From assembly GCF_039530225.1 (NCBI RefSeq), contig NZ_BAAAOH010000001.1, forward strand, positions 3,844,001 through 3,908,000: a stretch of 64,000 bases of DNA, given 5' to 3'. This document shows positions 25,622-33,936 of this stretch, piece after piece. The notes under the pieces were generated by a model that worked only from the letters and a program-made list of their open reading frames with translations, made no database searches and had not been told where the DNA came from. The stretch is from Microbacterium pumilum. GTDB taxonomy: Bacteria > Actinomycetota > Actinomycetes > Actinomycetales > Microbacteriaceae. The position numbers and the translations under genes were made by a program. Within the stretch, counting starts at the first letter, position 1, and every line of letters starts with the position of its first letter.

Positions 25622-26218
25622 CTACAGGGTCTTCGCGAACGCCTGCACGCCGGGGTGCGACGGAATCGGCGTGAACCCGACGCGGGGGTAGAACGCGACT
25701 GCCCCGACGTTGTCGGACGCGGCGACGAGATGCAGCCCCGACACGCCTCGCTCCCGCAGCGCGGCGACCAGCGTGTCGATGAGGCGACGCCCCCAGCTCT
25801 GGCCCTGCGCCTCGGGAAGCAGGTCGATGTGCAGGTGCGCGGGGTACTCGGCACTGTACGGCTCCGCACCCGCACGCCGCGAATACGCGTAGATGAGGAT
25901 GCCGTCCTGGCGCGACACCTCAGCCTCGGGCCGTGGCCACGGCTCCCCGCGCTCCGGCCACCACTCGTCGTGGAACCAGTCCTCGAACGCGGCGGTGTCG
26001 GGCGTCCCGACGATGTACCCGACGACCCGACCATCGTCCGTCTCGACGACGAAGGCGAGCTCGGGGTGACGTTCCACGTACGGCAGCACGAAGACCTGAG
26101 CCCAGAGCTCGTCATCATCGAGGATGCCGGTCGCGTCGGCGCCGGCATCCGCCGTCAGCAGGCAGATCTCGGCAAGCGCGGGCTCGTCCCCAGGCTGGAA
26201 GGGGCGGATGCGAGTCAT
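25622..26218 (-). CDS. GNAT-family N-acetyltransferase
   Basis: A 198-residue acetyltransferase. MTRIRPFQPGDEPALAEICL opens the GNAT fold, VGYIVGTPD is the central strand, and LLPEAQGQSWGRRLIDTLV holds the acetyl-CoA pyrophosphate loop (QxxGxG/A type). GAVAFYPRVGF is the terminal motif. It resembles the group of acetyltransferases related to O-GlcNAcase-like proteins, but the acceptor is unknown. The frame extends upstream; ATG 26218 is 6 nt after TACACT and gives the correct domain start. Confidence 0.88.
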   Translation of the reverse strand: MTRIRPFQPGDEPALAEICLLTADAGADATGILDDDELWAQVFVLPYVERHPELAFVVETDDGRVVGYIVGTPDTAAFEDWFHDEWWPERGEPWPRPEAEVSRQDGILIYAYSRRAGAEPYSAEYPAHLHIDLLPEAQGQSWGRRLIDTLVAALRERGVSGLHLVAASDNVGAVAFYPRVGFTPIPSHPGVQAFAKTL

Positions 26219-26224
26219 CCGCCG

Positions 26225-26230
26225 AGTGTA
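26225..26230 (-). promoter_or_regulatory. -10 hexamer TACACT of a leaderless start
   Basis: It lies exactly 6 nt before the ATG at 26218 on the minus strand. Confidence 0.55.
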
Positions 26231-26256
26231 CAAGTCACCGGTGACTCGCCGGCGAA

Positions 26257-27348
26257 TCATTCCGCCGCGTGAACCCGCACGTCGGCGCCGGCCACGACGA
26301 GCCGCACCGGAGTCCCCGGTCGCAGCGAGAGGGCGGCGACCGCGTCGGGCGTCAAGTCGGCCGCGACGCTCGGGGCGCGGGTGTGGACGCGCACCCCGGA
26401 GGGGGTCTGCTCGAGGCGTTCGACATGCGTGGTCCACTCCCCCGGCTGTGCCGAACCCCGCGTCGGTGCCCACGGCTCGTCAGCACGGGTCAGGCGCACG
26501 GCCGACGGTGCGAAGACCGCGGCGACGGGCGCGCCCTCGTGAGAGAGCGCGAAACGGGATGCCGCATCCCCCGCCGCGATGTGCACCACGGGGTCGCCCC
26601 CCGCCCACACGCCCGCGCGTGCGGTGCCGACCACCCGGTTGACGCCTGCGACGGTCGCCGCGAACGGCGACGCCGGAGCGCGGAACACTTCGCGGACCGC
26701 CGCATCCTGGGCGATCCGGCCGTCCTCGATGATCAGCAGGCGGCTCGCCAGCGCGGCGGCGTCGACGACGTCGTGGGTCACGATGATCGTGGTGGTGTCG
26801 GCCGCGGCGAGCTGTTCGCCGAGGACCACACGGATGCCGTCCGCCGTGCCCGGGTCGAGCGATGTCAGCGGTTCGTCGAGCAGCAGCGCAGCGGGCTCGG
26901 TCGCAAGCGCACGGGCGAGCGCCACGCGCTGCTGCTGTCCACCGGACAGCACTGCAGGGCGCAGCTGGCCGACTCCCCCCAGGCCGACCCGCAGCAGCCA
27001 CTCGTCCGCCCGTTCCCGCGCCGCCGCACGATCCACCCCACGCGCACGCAGTCCGAACGCGACGTTGGTGCGGGCGTCCATGTGGGGGAAGAGCCGCGGC
27101 TCCTGCCCGAGCAGCACCACACCGCGCTTCGCGGGGGTGACCTGCACCTGCCCCGAGACCTCGACCTCTCGCACCCGCACGTGCCCCGAGTCGGGGCGGA
27201 CAAGCCCCGCGATGGCCGCGAGCAGGGTCGACTTTCCGGCGCCGCTCGGACCCATCACGGCGATGACTTCGCGTCGCGAGGTGGCAAGTGCGACATCGAG
27301 CCGGAATCCACCGCGCTCGATGACGACCTCGACATCGAGCCCCGTCAC
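26257..27348 (-). CDS. modC: Molybdate ABC transporter ATP-binding protein ModC
   Basis: A 363-residue ATPase: Walker A GPSGAGKSTL near residue 35, signature LSGGQQQRVALARAL, Walker B ALLLDEPLTSLD and the H-loop THD. The C-terminal about 130 residues match a TOBE/Mop-type domain (VVGTARAGVWAGGDPVVHIAAGD) that senses oxyanion in ModC proteins. GTG 27348 overlaps the modB stop (GTGA). The order regulator-modA-modB-modC and the molybdopterin genes next door support molybdate rather than another oxyanion. Confidence 0.93.
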   Translation of the reverse strand: MTGLDVEVVIERGGFRLDVALATSRREVIAVMGPSGAGKSTLLAAIAGLVRPDSGHVRVREVEVSGQVQVTPAKRGVVLLGQEPRLFPHMDARTNVAFGLRARGVDRAAARERADEWLLRVGLGGVGQLRPAVLSGGQQQRVALARALATEPAALLLDEPLTSLDPGTADGIRVVLGEQLAAADTTTIIVTHDVVDAAALASRLLIIEDGRIAQDAAVREVFRAPASPFAATVAGVNRVVGTARAGVWAGGDPVVHIAAGDAASRFALSHEGAPVAAVFAPSAVRLTRADEPWAPTRGSAQPGEWTTHVERLEQTPSGVRVHTRAPSVAADLTPDAVAALSLRPGTPVRLVVAGADVRVHAAE

Positions 27349-28154
27349 CGCACACCGCCCGGGCGCCACGCACGCACCAGCAGCAGGACGGTCACCGCGG
27401 TCACGAGCAGCAGCAGCGACAGCGCGACAGCGCTCCCCTGCGTCACTCCGGCACCGTTGAACGCGGTGTAGATCGCCAGCGGCATGGTCTGCGTGACGCC
27501 CGGCGCGTTGCCGGCGAACAGCGCCGTCGCGCCGAATTCGCCGACCGCCCGGGCGAAGCACAGAATCACGCCCGCGACGAGGCCGGGCGCTGCAAGCGGC
27601 AGCGTGACCCGCCAGAGGATCGTCCACCGCGGTGCGCCGAGCGCCGCCGCCGTCTGCTCGTAGCCCACGCCCGTGGTCCGCAGTGAGGCCTCCAGGGCGA
27701 GCACGAGGAAGGGCAGCGCGACGAATGCCTGCGCGAGGACCACCGCCGTCGTCGTGAACGGCACGCGGATGCCGACATCCGCCAGAACGCCGCCGAGCCA
27801 GCTGCTGCGACCGAAGAGGAAGAGCAGCGCCACGCCGCCCACCATGGGCGGGAGGACCAGCGGGACCGTGACGAAGGCCCGCACCACCGCCGCAGGCCTA
27901 TGCGGCATCCGCGCGATGGCCAGTGCGAGCGGCACGCCGAGGATGACGCAGAGCCCTGTCGCGATCAGCCCGGTCTGCAGCGAAAGCCCGAGCGCGGCGA
28001 TCGCCGCGGGTGCCGTGATGTCGTGCCAGAGCGTCGACCACTCGACACGGAACACCAGCGCGGCGAGCGGGAGGACGAGCAGCGCGAGCCCCAGCACCGC
28101 GGGGATCGCGAGCACCTGGGGAACGAAGCCGCCGATCTCACGGCGGCGGGTCAC
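27345..28154 (-). CDS. modB: Molybdate ABC transporter permease ModB
   Basis: A 269-residue permease with about six helices. The EAA loop is AAALGAPRWTILWRVTLPLAAPGLVAG near residue 190, and FARAVGEFGATALFAGNAPG is the ModB-specific stretch. It forms the membrane channel for molybdate with ModC. Its start overlaps the modA stop by four bases, and its stop overlaps modC. It belongs to the operon Mop-HTH/modA/modB/modC. Confidence 0.94.
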   Translation of the reverse strand: MTRRREIGGFVPQVLAIPAVLGLALLVLPLAALVFRVEWSTLWHDITAPAAIAALGLSLQTGLIATGLCVILGVPLALAIARMPHRPAAVVRAFVTVPLVLPPMVGGVALLFLFGRSSWLGGVLADVGIRVPFTTTAVVLAQAFVALPFLVLALEASLRTTGVGYEQTAAALGAPRWTILWRVTLPLAAPGLVAGVILCFARAVGEFGATALFAGNAPGVTQTMPLAIYTAFNGAGVTQGSAVALSLLLLVTAVTVLLLVRAWRPGGVR

Positions 28155-28948
28155 GGGCCTCCGAACCCGAGGCCTGCCAGCACCTCCTTGCCCTCGGGGC
28201 TGAGGACGTAATCGACGAAGGCTGCGGCGATCGCGGGGTCTGCGGCATCCGTCAACGACACGATCGGATAGTGGTTGACGACACCCGCGGCGCCGGTCGG
28301 CACGATCGACTCCACAACGGGGTTGTCGAGAACGTCCGTCGCATACACGAGTCCGGCGTCGGCCTCATCCGCGGCGACCTTCGTGAGGACGGCCGTCACG
28401 TTCTGCTCGAGGCTCGCGGGTGTCACCTGGACGCCCTCGTCGGCGAGCAGGGTTTCGGATGCCGCGCCGCAGGGCACTTCGGGAGCACACAGGACCACCG
28501 TGAGAGCGGGATCGGCGAGGTCCTCGAGGTCGTGGACGTCGCCGGGGTTGCCCTTCGGCGTCGCGATCACGAGGGTGTTCGAGGCGAAGAGCGCGGGGCC
28601 CTCGGCGAGTCCCTCGTCGACGACCTTCTGCATGTTCTTCTCGTCCGCCGATGCGAAGACGTCTGCGGGTGCGCCCTCGATGAGCTGGGTCGCGAGCGTA
28701 CTCGAGCCGTCGTAGACGATGGGCATCACGTCGACGCTCGGATGCTGCGCCTCGAAGTTCGCGGCGAGCACATCGAACGCGGTCCCCAGCGAGGCTGCGG
28801 CGTAGATCGTGAGATCACCGGACAGCTCCGTGGCGGCGGGTGCGGAATCGGAGGTGGATCCGGCCTCCGAGTCCCGGGCTGTCGCGCATCCGGCGAGCGC
28901 CAAGGCGACTGCGAGCAGGGTGACGGGGAGGAGCATGCGACGCGGCAT
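28151..28948 (-). CDS. modA: Molybdate-binding lipoprotein ModA
   Basis: A 265-residue periplasmic-type binding protein anchored as a lipoprotein: MPRRMLLPVTLLAVALALAG is followed by the lipobox Cys at residue 21. LTIYAAASLGTAFDVLAANFE is the classic ModA start, and ADVFASADEKNM and VYATDVLDN form further binding-site regions. It captures molybdate (or tungstate) outside the membrane and hands it to ModB. Its start and the stop of the upstream HTH-Mop gene share one base. Confidence 0.95.
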   Translation of the reverse strand: MPRRMLLPVTLLAVALALAGCATARDSEAGSTSDSAPAATELSGDLTIYAAASLGTAFDVLAANFEAQHPSVDVMPIVYDGSSTLATQLIEGAPADVFASADEKNMQKVVDEGLAEGPALFASNTLVIATPKGNPGDVHDLEDLADPALTVVLCAPEVPCGAASETLLADEGVQVTPASLEQNVTAVLTKVAADEADAGLVYATDVLDNPVVESIVPTGAAGVVNHYPIVSLTDAADPAIAAAFVDYVLSPEGKEVLAGLGFGGP

Positions 28949-29340
28949 CAGTCCTTCTTCGTCTCGACGATGACGGAGGTGGCCTTGACGACGGCGACCG
29001 CGAGCGCGCCCACCTCGAGCCCCAGCTCACGCACCGCCTCGGCCGACATCAGCGACACCACACGATGCGGACCGGCTTGGATGTCGACCTGGGCCATGAC
29101 GCCATCCACCTGCACCTTGGTGACGATGCCCACGAAGCGATTCCGCGCACTCGAGAGCACGTCGCCGGGATCGTGCGGTCCGGACGCGAGTTCCACGGCA
29201 CGTGCGGCGAGCGCCTCGCCCGGAATTTCGATCGGCGACGAGCCCGTCGTCGGGAGAGTGCCCCCGTCGACCCATCGCCGCACGGTGTCGTCGCTCACAC
29301 CGAGCAGACGGGCAGCCTCGGCGATCTTGAAGGTGGACAT
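28948..29340 (-). CDS. Molybdate-responsive regulator (HTH plus Mop/TOBE domain)
   Basis: A 130-residue two-domain regulator. Residues 1-50 are an excisionase/MerR-like helix-turn-helix (FKIAEAARLLGVSDDTVRRWVDGG). Residues 60-128 are one Mop/TOBE domain (SARNRFVGIVTKVQVDGVMAQVDIQAGPHRVVSLMS), which binds molybdate. It is the first gene of the modABC operon. Two identical palindromes lie directly upstream and are its probable operators, giving feedback control of uptake. Known relatives in actinobacteria share this compact layout. Confidence 0.9.
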   Translation of the reverse strand: MSTFKIAEAARLLGVSDDTVRRWVDGGTLPTTGSSPIEIPGEALAARAVELASGPHDPGDVLSSARNRFVGIVTKVQVDGVMAQVDIQAGPHRVVSLMSAEAVRELGLEVGALAVAVVKATSVIVETKKD

Positions 29341-29355
29341 CCTCGCACGATATCA

Positions 29356-29398
29356 CCGCATCTGCGGGTGAAAGGTGGGAATACTGCCGCAAGTGCGG
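29356..29398. promoter_or_regulatory. Twin palindromes before the mod operon
   Basis: CCGCA-TC-TGCGG (29356-29367) and CCGCA-AG-TGCGG (29387-29398) have identical half-sites. Their centres are 31 bp apart, three helical turns. They begin 16 bp upstream of the Mop regulator start and are the likely molybdate-responsive operator. The moe operon starts 140 bp further right in the opposite direction, so it might share control. Confidence 0.7.
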
Positions 29399-29429
29399 GC
29401 ATATTCCGCCCGCTCGGTCACTCGCCGAC

Positions 29430-29480
29430 GGTCCCTGAGCTTGTCGAAGGACCGCCGGCCGCTTCGACGGGCCCGTGACC
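29430..29480. repeat. Palindromic repeat, family A (partial copy)
   Basis: The sequence holds GTCCCTGAGCTTGTCGAAGG, a spacer, and a decayed second arm GCTTCGACGGG. It is one of the family A copies detailed at 33537-33871, here between the divergent mod and moe operons. Confidence 0.75.
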
Positions 29481-29528
29481 TGCGTGACCGGCCCGCTCAT
29501 GCCCGGCGCCGCCCCGCCCGCGCGGTCG

Positions 29529-29534
29529 TAGCCT
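29529..29534 (+). promoter_or_regulatory. -10 hexamer TAGCCT of a leaderless start (moe operon)
   Basis: It ends exactly 6 nt before the ATG at 29541; no ribosome binding site is present. It should drive the moeB-moaD operon. Confidence 0.6.
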
Positions 29535-29540
29535 GGGTGC

Positions 29541-30644
29541 ATGCCATTTCCCCCGCTGGTGGAGCCGGTCGCGGCGCTCGAAGACGACGAACGCACCCGC
29601 ACGGCGCGGCACACCCGTCTCGCCGGTTTCGGCGAACTCGGCCAACGACGCCTTGCAGCCGCGCACGTCGCGGTCGTCGGGGCCGGTGGACTCGGATCCC
29701 CGGTCGTGCTGGCGCTCGCCGCGGCCGGCGTCGGCACACTGACGGTCATCGACGACGACGCGGTCGAGGCATCGAATCTCCAGCGACAGATCATGCATCG
29801 AGTGCAGGATGTCGGCGAGCCCAAGGTCGGCTCCGCCGTCAGGACCGCCGCGGACCTGTCGCCGCGGACCGTCGTCGACCCCGTCAGGGCGTGGCTCACC
29901 GCAGACAACGCCAGGGAGCTCCTCGCCGGGGCGGACGTGGTCGTCGACGGCACCGACACCTTCGATACGCGCGAGGCGGTGGCGTCGGCGTGTGAGGACC
30001 TCGGTGTCCCCCTGGTGTGGGGCGTCGTGCAGGAGTTCCACGCGCAGGTGACGGTGTTCTGGTCGACCCCGCCCGCCGGAGCCCCCGCCGTCCGGCTGGC
30101 CGATCTGTACCCGCCCGAGAGCGTCGGCGACGTCCCGACATGCGAGCAGGTCGGAGTGCTCGGGTCGCTCTGCATGCAGGTCGGGGCGATTCTCGCGACC
30201 GAGACCATCAAGCTGGTGACCGGCGTCGGCGAGCCCCTCCTCGGCCGGGTGCTCGTGATCGACGCCCTGCGCGGTCGCACCGACGAGGTGCCGCTGCGCT
30301 CGAGCGTCGGTCCCGCCGAGCCGCGCACGCGTCTCGCTCCCATCCCTCACGTCGACCTCACCGCTGCACTTGCCGCACAGGCCGATGGCGCGACCATCCT
30401 CGATGTCCGCGAGCCGTACGAGACCGCCGAGGGCGTGATCCCCGGCGCCATCACGATCCCCCTCGACGAGGTGCTCTCAGATCCTGCCGTCGTCGGCTCA
30501 GGACCCCTTGTGGTGGTGTGCAAGGTCGGTGCACGAGCCCTCCGCGCCGCACGAGCCCTGCAGCAGGCGGGGATTCCGGCATCCGTTCTCACCGGCGGAA
30601 TGGACGCGTGGGACGCGTCCTCACTGCCGCGGGTCACCGCGTGA
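29541..30644 (+). CDS. moeB: MoeB/MoeZ: molybdopterin-synthase adenylyltransferase with rhodanese domain
   Basis: A 367-residue E1-like enzyme that adenylates the C-terminal glycine of MoaD, fused to a rhodanese domain that can supply sulfur. VVGAGGLGSPVVLALAAAGVG binds ATP, and SNLQRQIMH and DGTDTFDTREAV complete the site. The rhodanese (residues about 275-365) has DVREPYE and the active cysteine in VVVCKVGARA. The CxxC zinc pairs of typical MoeB are missing (VRLADLYPPE at the first pair), though the Cys in VPTCEQVG is kept. First gene of an operon through moaD. Confidence 0.93.
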   Translation: MPFPPLVEPVAALEDDERTRTARHTRLAGFGELGQRRLAAAHVAVVGAGGLGSPVVLALAAAGVGTLTVIDDDAVEASNLQRQIMHRVQDVGEPKVGSAVRTAADLSPRTVVDPVRAWLTADNARELLAGADVVVDGTDTFDTREAVASACEDLGVPLVWGVVQEFHAQVTVFWSTPPAGAPAVRLADLYPPESVGDVPTCEQVGVLGSLCMQVGAILATETIKLVTGVGEPLLGRVLVIDALRGRTDEVPLRSSVGPAEPRTRLAPIPHVDLTAALAAQADGATILDVREPYETAEGVIPGAITIPLDEVLSDPAVVGSGPLVVVCKVGARALRAARALQQAGIPASVLTGGMDAWDASSLPRVTA

Positions 30645-31897
30645 GCGTCGGCTCCCGGCCCGGTGCCGACGGCCTCATCTCGATCGACGACCACCTCGCT
30701 GCGATCCTCGACGCGGTCACCCTGCTCGAAGCGTCGACCGTTCCGATCTCGGCCGCACGTGGACGCACGCTCCGCGAGCCCGTGACAGCTCGAGTCGACA
30801 TCCCGGTGTTCGACAACTCTGCGATGGACGGGTTCGCCGTGCTTTTCGAAGACGTCGAGCACGCGTCGCCCGATTCGCCCGTGAGCCTGACCGTCGTCGC
30901 AGACCTGCCTGCCGGCACGGAGCTGGATCCCCCACTGGCGCCGGGCGAAGCGGCTCGCATCATGACCGGCTCCCCCGCGCCGACCGCCGCGACCGCTGTC
31001 GTGCCGTTCGAGGACACCGCCGGCGGCCTCGCGGATTCGCTCGGACGGATCAGCGTCGTGCACGCGCCGAACTCCCTCGGCGCCCACATCCGCCGCGCCG
31101 GTGCCGACGCCGTCGTCGGCGACCGGCTGCTCGACGCCGGGACGGTCTTCGGAGCCCTGCAAGTCGCGGCCGCGGCCGCCGCCGGCGTCGCCGAGGTCGT
31201 CGTCTCACGCCTGCCGCGCGTTGCGGTGGTCTCGACCGGATCCGAACTCGTTCCGCCCGGCGCTCCCCTGCGCCGTGGGCAGATACCGGAGTCCAACAGC
31301 GAGCTGCTCGCCGGACTTGCCGCCGAGTCCGGCGCCGAAGTCGTGTTCCGTGCGACGGTGCCCGACGACGGTGACGGCCCGCGCATCGCGATCGCCGAGG
31401 CCGAAGCCCTCGGCGCCGACGTCGTGGTCTTCTCCGGAGGGGTGAGCGCGGGCGCGTACGAGGTCGTGAAGAACACGCTCGCAGACACCATGGCGTTCTC
31501 CAAGGTGCGGATGCAGCCGGGCAAGCCGCAGGGGTTCGGTGCCACGGAGGCTGGAACCCTGCTGTTCGGACTGCCCGGAAACCCGGTGAGCGCCGCCGTC
31601 TCGTTCGAGGTCTTCGTGCGCCCCGCGCTGCTTCGGATGCAGGGTCGCAACGACGTGGGCCGCCCGACGATCCGCATCCGCGCCGCGACGGGCTGGCGCA
31701 CGCCGCGCGGACGCGCCCAGTACCTGCCTGTCGCGATCGACCGCACCGACCCCGGGGACTGGCGCGCCATCCCCGTCACCGCAGGCGGCTCGCACCTCGC
31801 GGGCGGTCTCGGCCGCGCCGAGGCATACGCCGTCGTTCCCGCCGAGATCGATACCGTCGGCACCGGCGACGAGGTCGATGTCATGCTGATCTCATGA
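30641..31897 (+). CDS. moeA: Molybdopterin molybdenumtransferase MoeA
   Basis: A 418-residue MoeA, which inserts molybdate into adenylated molybdopterin. [18 protein letters not shown] near residue 48, [24 protein letters not shown], and [15 protein letters not shown] are signature blocks. [10 protein letters not shown] and [19 protein letters not shown] follow in the MPT-binding domain, and a barrel domain closes the protein. GTG 30641 overlaps the moeB stop by four bases, so it was chosen within a longer open frame. Its stop overlaps moaC in turn. Confidence 0.95.
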   Translation: MSVGSRPGADGLISIDDHLAAILDAVTLLEASTVPISAARGRTLREPVTARVDIPVFDNSAMDGFAVLFEDVEHASPDSPVSLTVVADLPAGTELDPPLAPGEAARIMTGSPAPTAATAVVPFEDTAGGLADSLGRISVVHAPNSLGAHIRRAGADAVVGDRLLDAGTVFGALQVAAAAAAGVAEVVVSRLPRVAVVSTGSELVPPGAPLRRGQIPESNSELLAGLAAESGAEVVFRATVPDDGDGPRIAIAEAEALGADVVVFSGGVSAGAYEVVKNTLADTMAFSKVRMQPGKPQGFGATEAGTLLFGLPGNPVSAAVSFEVFVRPALLRMQGRNDVGRPTIRIRAATGWRTPRGRAQYLPVAIDRTDPGDWRAIPVTAGGSHLAGGLGRAEAYAVVPAEIDTVGTGDEVDVMLIS

Positions 31898-32370
31898 GTT
31901 TCACGCACCTCGATGACGCCGGTCACGCTCGCATGGTGGATGTCACGCAGAAGACGCCGACCGTGCGCGCGGCCACCTCGCGTGGGTTCGTGCGGTGCAG
32001 CACCGACGTGGTCGCGGCGCTGCGCGACGGCACCGTGCCGAAGGGCGATGTGCTCGCCGTCGCACGGATCGCCGGCATACAGGCCGCCAAGCGCACGCCC
32101 GACCTGCTTCCGCTCGCCCACGTGATCGGGGTGCACGGCGCCGCCATCGACCTGACCATCGAAGATGCCGGCGTCGTCATCGAAGCGACCGTCCGGACCG
32201 CCGACCGCACAGGTGTCGAGATGGAAGCGCTGACCGCCGTCGCAGTGGCCGCCCTGGCAATCGTCGATATGGTCAAAGCGCTCGACAAGGGCACCGCGAT
32301 CGAGAACGTACGCCTGGTGGCCAAGACGGGCGGAAAGAGCGGCGATTGGGTGCGGCCGGGCGAGGAGTGA
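31894..32370 (+). CDS. moaC: Cyclic pyranopterin monophosphate synthase MoaC
   Basis: A 158-residue MoaC, the second enzyme of cofactor synthesis, which turns MoaA's product into c[24 protein letters not shown] is the N-terminal motif, [18 protein letters not shown] carries the active-site His, and [21 protein letters not shown] and KTGGKSGDW close it. It overlaps moeA and mobA by four bases on each side. Confidence 0.97.
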   Translation: MSFTHLDDAGHARMVDVTQKTPTVRAATSRGFVRCSTDVVAALRDGTVPKGDVLAVARIAGIQAAKRTPDLLPLAHVIGVHGAAIDLTIEDAGVVIEATVRTADRTGVEMEALTAVAVAALAIVDMVKALDKGTAIENVRLVAKTGGKSGDWVRPGEE

Positions 32371-32996
32371 CTCTCGTGGCACTTCCTGACGCGGCATCCG
32401 ACCTGGGTGCCATCCTGCTCGCCGGCGGCCGCGCTTCGCGCGTCGGCGGCGCGTCCAAGCCCCTCTTCGAGGTCGGGGGGCGAACTCTTCTCGCCGCGAC
32501 GGTGACTGCGGTTCAGGATGCCGGTGCCCGCCCGATCACCATCGCCGCGGCGGTGCTCGACGAGGACCTGGACGTCGAGTGGGTTCGTGAGGATCCGCCC
32601 TTCGGAGGGCCGGTCGCCGGTGCGGTCGCGGTGCTCGAAGCATGGGATCGGGCCGTCAGGTTGCCCGAATGGACGTTCCTGCTCGCGTGCGACCTCGCCC
32701 GCCCCACCCGCGCCGTCGCACGACTGACCGCCGACCTCGCGTTTGTGCCGCGTGACGCGGACGGCATCTGTCTGGCCGACGCGTCGAGCCGTCCGCAATG
32801 GCTGACGGGCATCTACCGCACCGAGGCGCTGCACCGAGCAGGGGCTGCCCTGCCCGACCACGGTCGCAACGCAGCGGTGCGGAATCTGGTCGAAGACCTC
32901 GCCATCACCGTCGTGACGGTTGCCGGCGATCTGACCGACGACATCGACACGTGGCAGGATCTGGAGAGGGCGCGCACGCGCGCCGCGAACCCATGA
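32367..32996 (+). CDS. mobA: MobA-like molybdenum cofactor nucleotidyltransferase
   Basis: A 209-residue nucleotidyltransferase. [24 protein letters not shown] is the nucleotide-binding loop with the LAGGxxxRxG...KP pattern, and [11 protein letters not shown] holds the metal-binding Asp. It is expected to add GMP to the cofactor. A CMP-specific (MocA) role cannot be excluded from sequence. GTG 32367 overlaps the moaC stop by four bases. Confidence 0.87.
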   Translation: MTLVALPDAASDLGAILLAGGRASRVGGASKPLFEVGGRTLLAATVTAVQDAGARPITIAAAVLDEDLDVEWVREDPPFGGPVAGAVAVLEAWDRAVRLPEWTFLLACDLARPTRAVARLTADLAFVPRDADGICLADASSRPQWLTGIYRTEALHRAGAALPDHGRNAAVRNLVEDLAITVVTVAGDLTDDIDTWQDLERARTRAANP

Positions 32997-33009
32997 CGGA
33001 GGAAGTTCC

Positions 33010-33279
33010 ATGAGCGACGAGTCCCGCACCTTGCCTCCGGAAGCGCTCGACGACTGGGCAGCGGCGCTGCGCGAGCGCTTCGATCTGGGCCCCGATGACG
33101 TGCCCGTCGCCGCGGTCCTCGACCTCACGCGCGTGGTCGCGAACGGCGTCGCACGCCCTGCCGCACCGCTCGGCGCGTTCGTGGCCGGCCTCGTCGCGGG
33201 CCGGAAAGGGGCCGATGCCGATGCCGTGCGTGAAGCCCTCGCCGCCGTCGGCGCTCTCGCCGAGATGTGGGAGGCGTAG
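33010..33279 (+). CDS. DUF6457 family protein
   Basis: An 89-residue helical protein matching DUF6457: LDDWAAALRERFDL, AAVLDLTRVVANGVARPAAPLGAFVAGLVAG and LAEMWEA. The family occurs almost only in actinobacterial molybdenum cofactor operons, but its function is unknown. GGAGGAA precedes the ATG. Its stop overlaps the moaD start (TAGTG), placing it between mobA and moaD in one operon. Confidence 0.88.
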   Translation: MSDESRTLPPEALDDWAAALRERFDLGPDDVPVAAVLDLTRVVANGVARPAAPLGAFVAGLVAGRKGADADAVREALAAVGALAEMWEA

Positions 33280-33512
33280 TGGCGCTCGTCAGATACTTCG
33301 CGGCCGCGCAGGAGGCGACCGGCGTCGACCAGGAGCGGCGGGGCGAGCCCACACTCGGTGCGCTGCGACGCGCCGTCGCCGTGGAGCATCCCGCGATCGG
33401 CGGCATCCTGCCCCGTTGCGCAGTCTTGGTCGGCGGCGCACGGGTGGACGACGACGCTCCGCTCGGGTCTGATGACCTCGTCGACGTGTTGCCGCCCTTC
33501 GCCGGCGGCTGA
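33279..33512 (+). CDS. moaD: Molybdopterin synthase sulfur-carrier subunit MoaD
   Basis: A 77-residue ubiquitin-like MoaD/ThiS protein. VRYFAAAQEATGVDQE opens the beta-grasp fold and DLVDVLPPFAGG ends in the required double glycine, which MoeB adenylates and which then carries the sulfur used by MoaE. GTG 33279 overlaps the preceding stop by one base. Its partner moaE lies about 900 bp away on the other strand, separated by repeats and a GIY-YIG gene. Confidence 0.95.
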   Translation: MALVRYFAAAQEATGVDQERRGEPTLGALRRAVAVEHPAIGGILPRCAVLVGGARVDDDAPLGSDDLVDVLPPFAGG

Positions 33513-33536
33513 CCCGCTCCGTCAGGCCGCCCGCAG

Positions 33537-33871
33537 TACGCGATCCCTAGGCCTGTCGACGGGCCGCCGACGCAGGCGGTCCCGGAACCCGTCAGAACCG
33601 CGAGGGGACAGGCGGTCCCGGAGCCCGTCGAAGGGCCGCCGGACGCTGGCGGTCCCCGAGCCCGCCACAACCGCGAGAGACAGGCGGTCCCTGAGCCCGT
33701 CGAAGGGCCGCCGGACGCTTCGACAAGCTCAGCGACCGGCTCCTCCCCAACGCGCGGGTCGACCCCGAGCCCGCCACAACCGCGAGAGACGGGCGGTCCC
33801 TGAGCCCGTCGAAGGGCCGCCGGACGCTTCGACAAGCTCAGCGACCGGCTCCTCCCCAACGCGCGGGTCGC
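33537..33871. repeat. Array of palindromic repeats, family A
   Basis: The region holds at least four copies of an element whose full form is GGTCCCTGAGC..GTCGAAG, a short GC-rich centre, and CTTCGACAAGCTCAGCGACC. The two arms are inverted copies of about 20 bp. Copies begin near 33545, 33611, 33682 and 33791; the first two are truncated. With the adjoining bases this explains the whole gap 33513-33936 between moaD and the GIY-YIG gene. No protein gene was identified in it. Confidence 0.85.
33654..33870. repeat. Tandem 109-bp direct repeat inside the family A array
   Basis: Unit 1 starts at 33654 and unit 2 at 33763. They differ at one base (CAGGCGG versus GGGCGG) over 108 aligned positions. 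Each unit contains one complete family A palindrome plus CTCCTCCCCAACGCGCGGGT, so the duplication is recent. Confidence 0.9.
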
Positions 33872-33936
33872 GGTGTACCGTCCACATCCTGGTCGTCGAC
33901 CAATTCCTCAGGGGACTGCTTCGCGACGATGAGCTC

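Noticed and set aside
33537..33871. CRISPR array
   Set aside because: The repeated units are palindromic REP-like elements of irregular spacing without regular unique spacers, and no cas genes are present.
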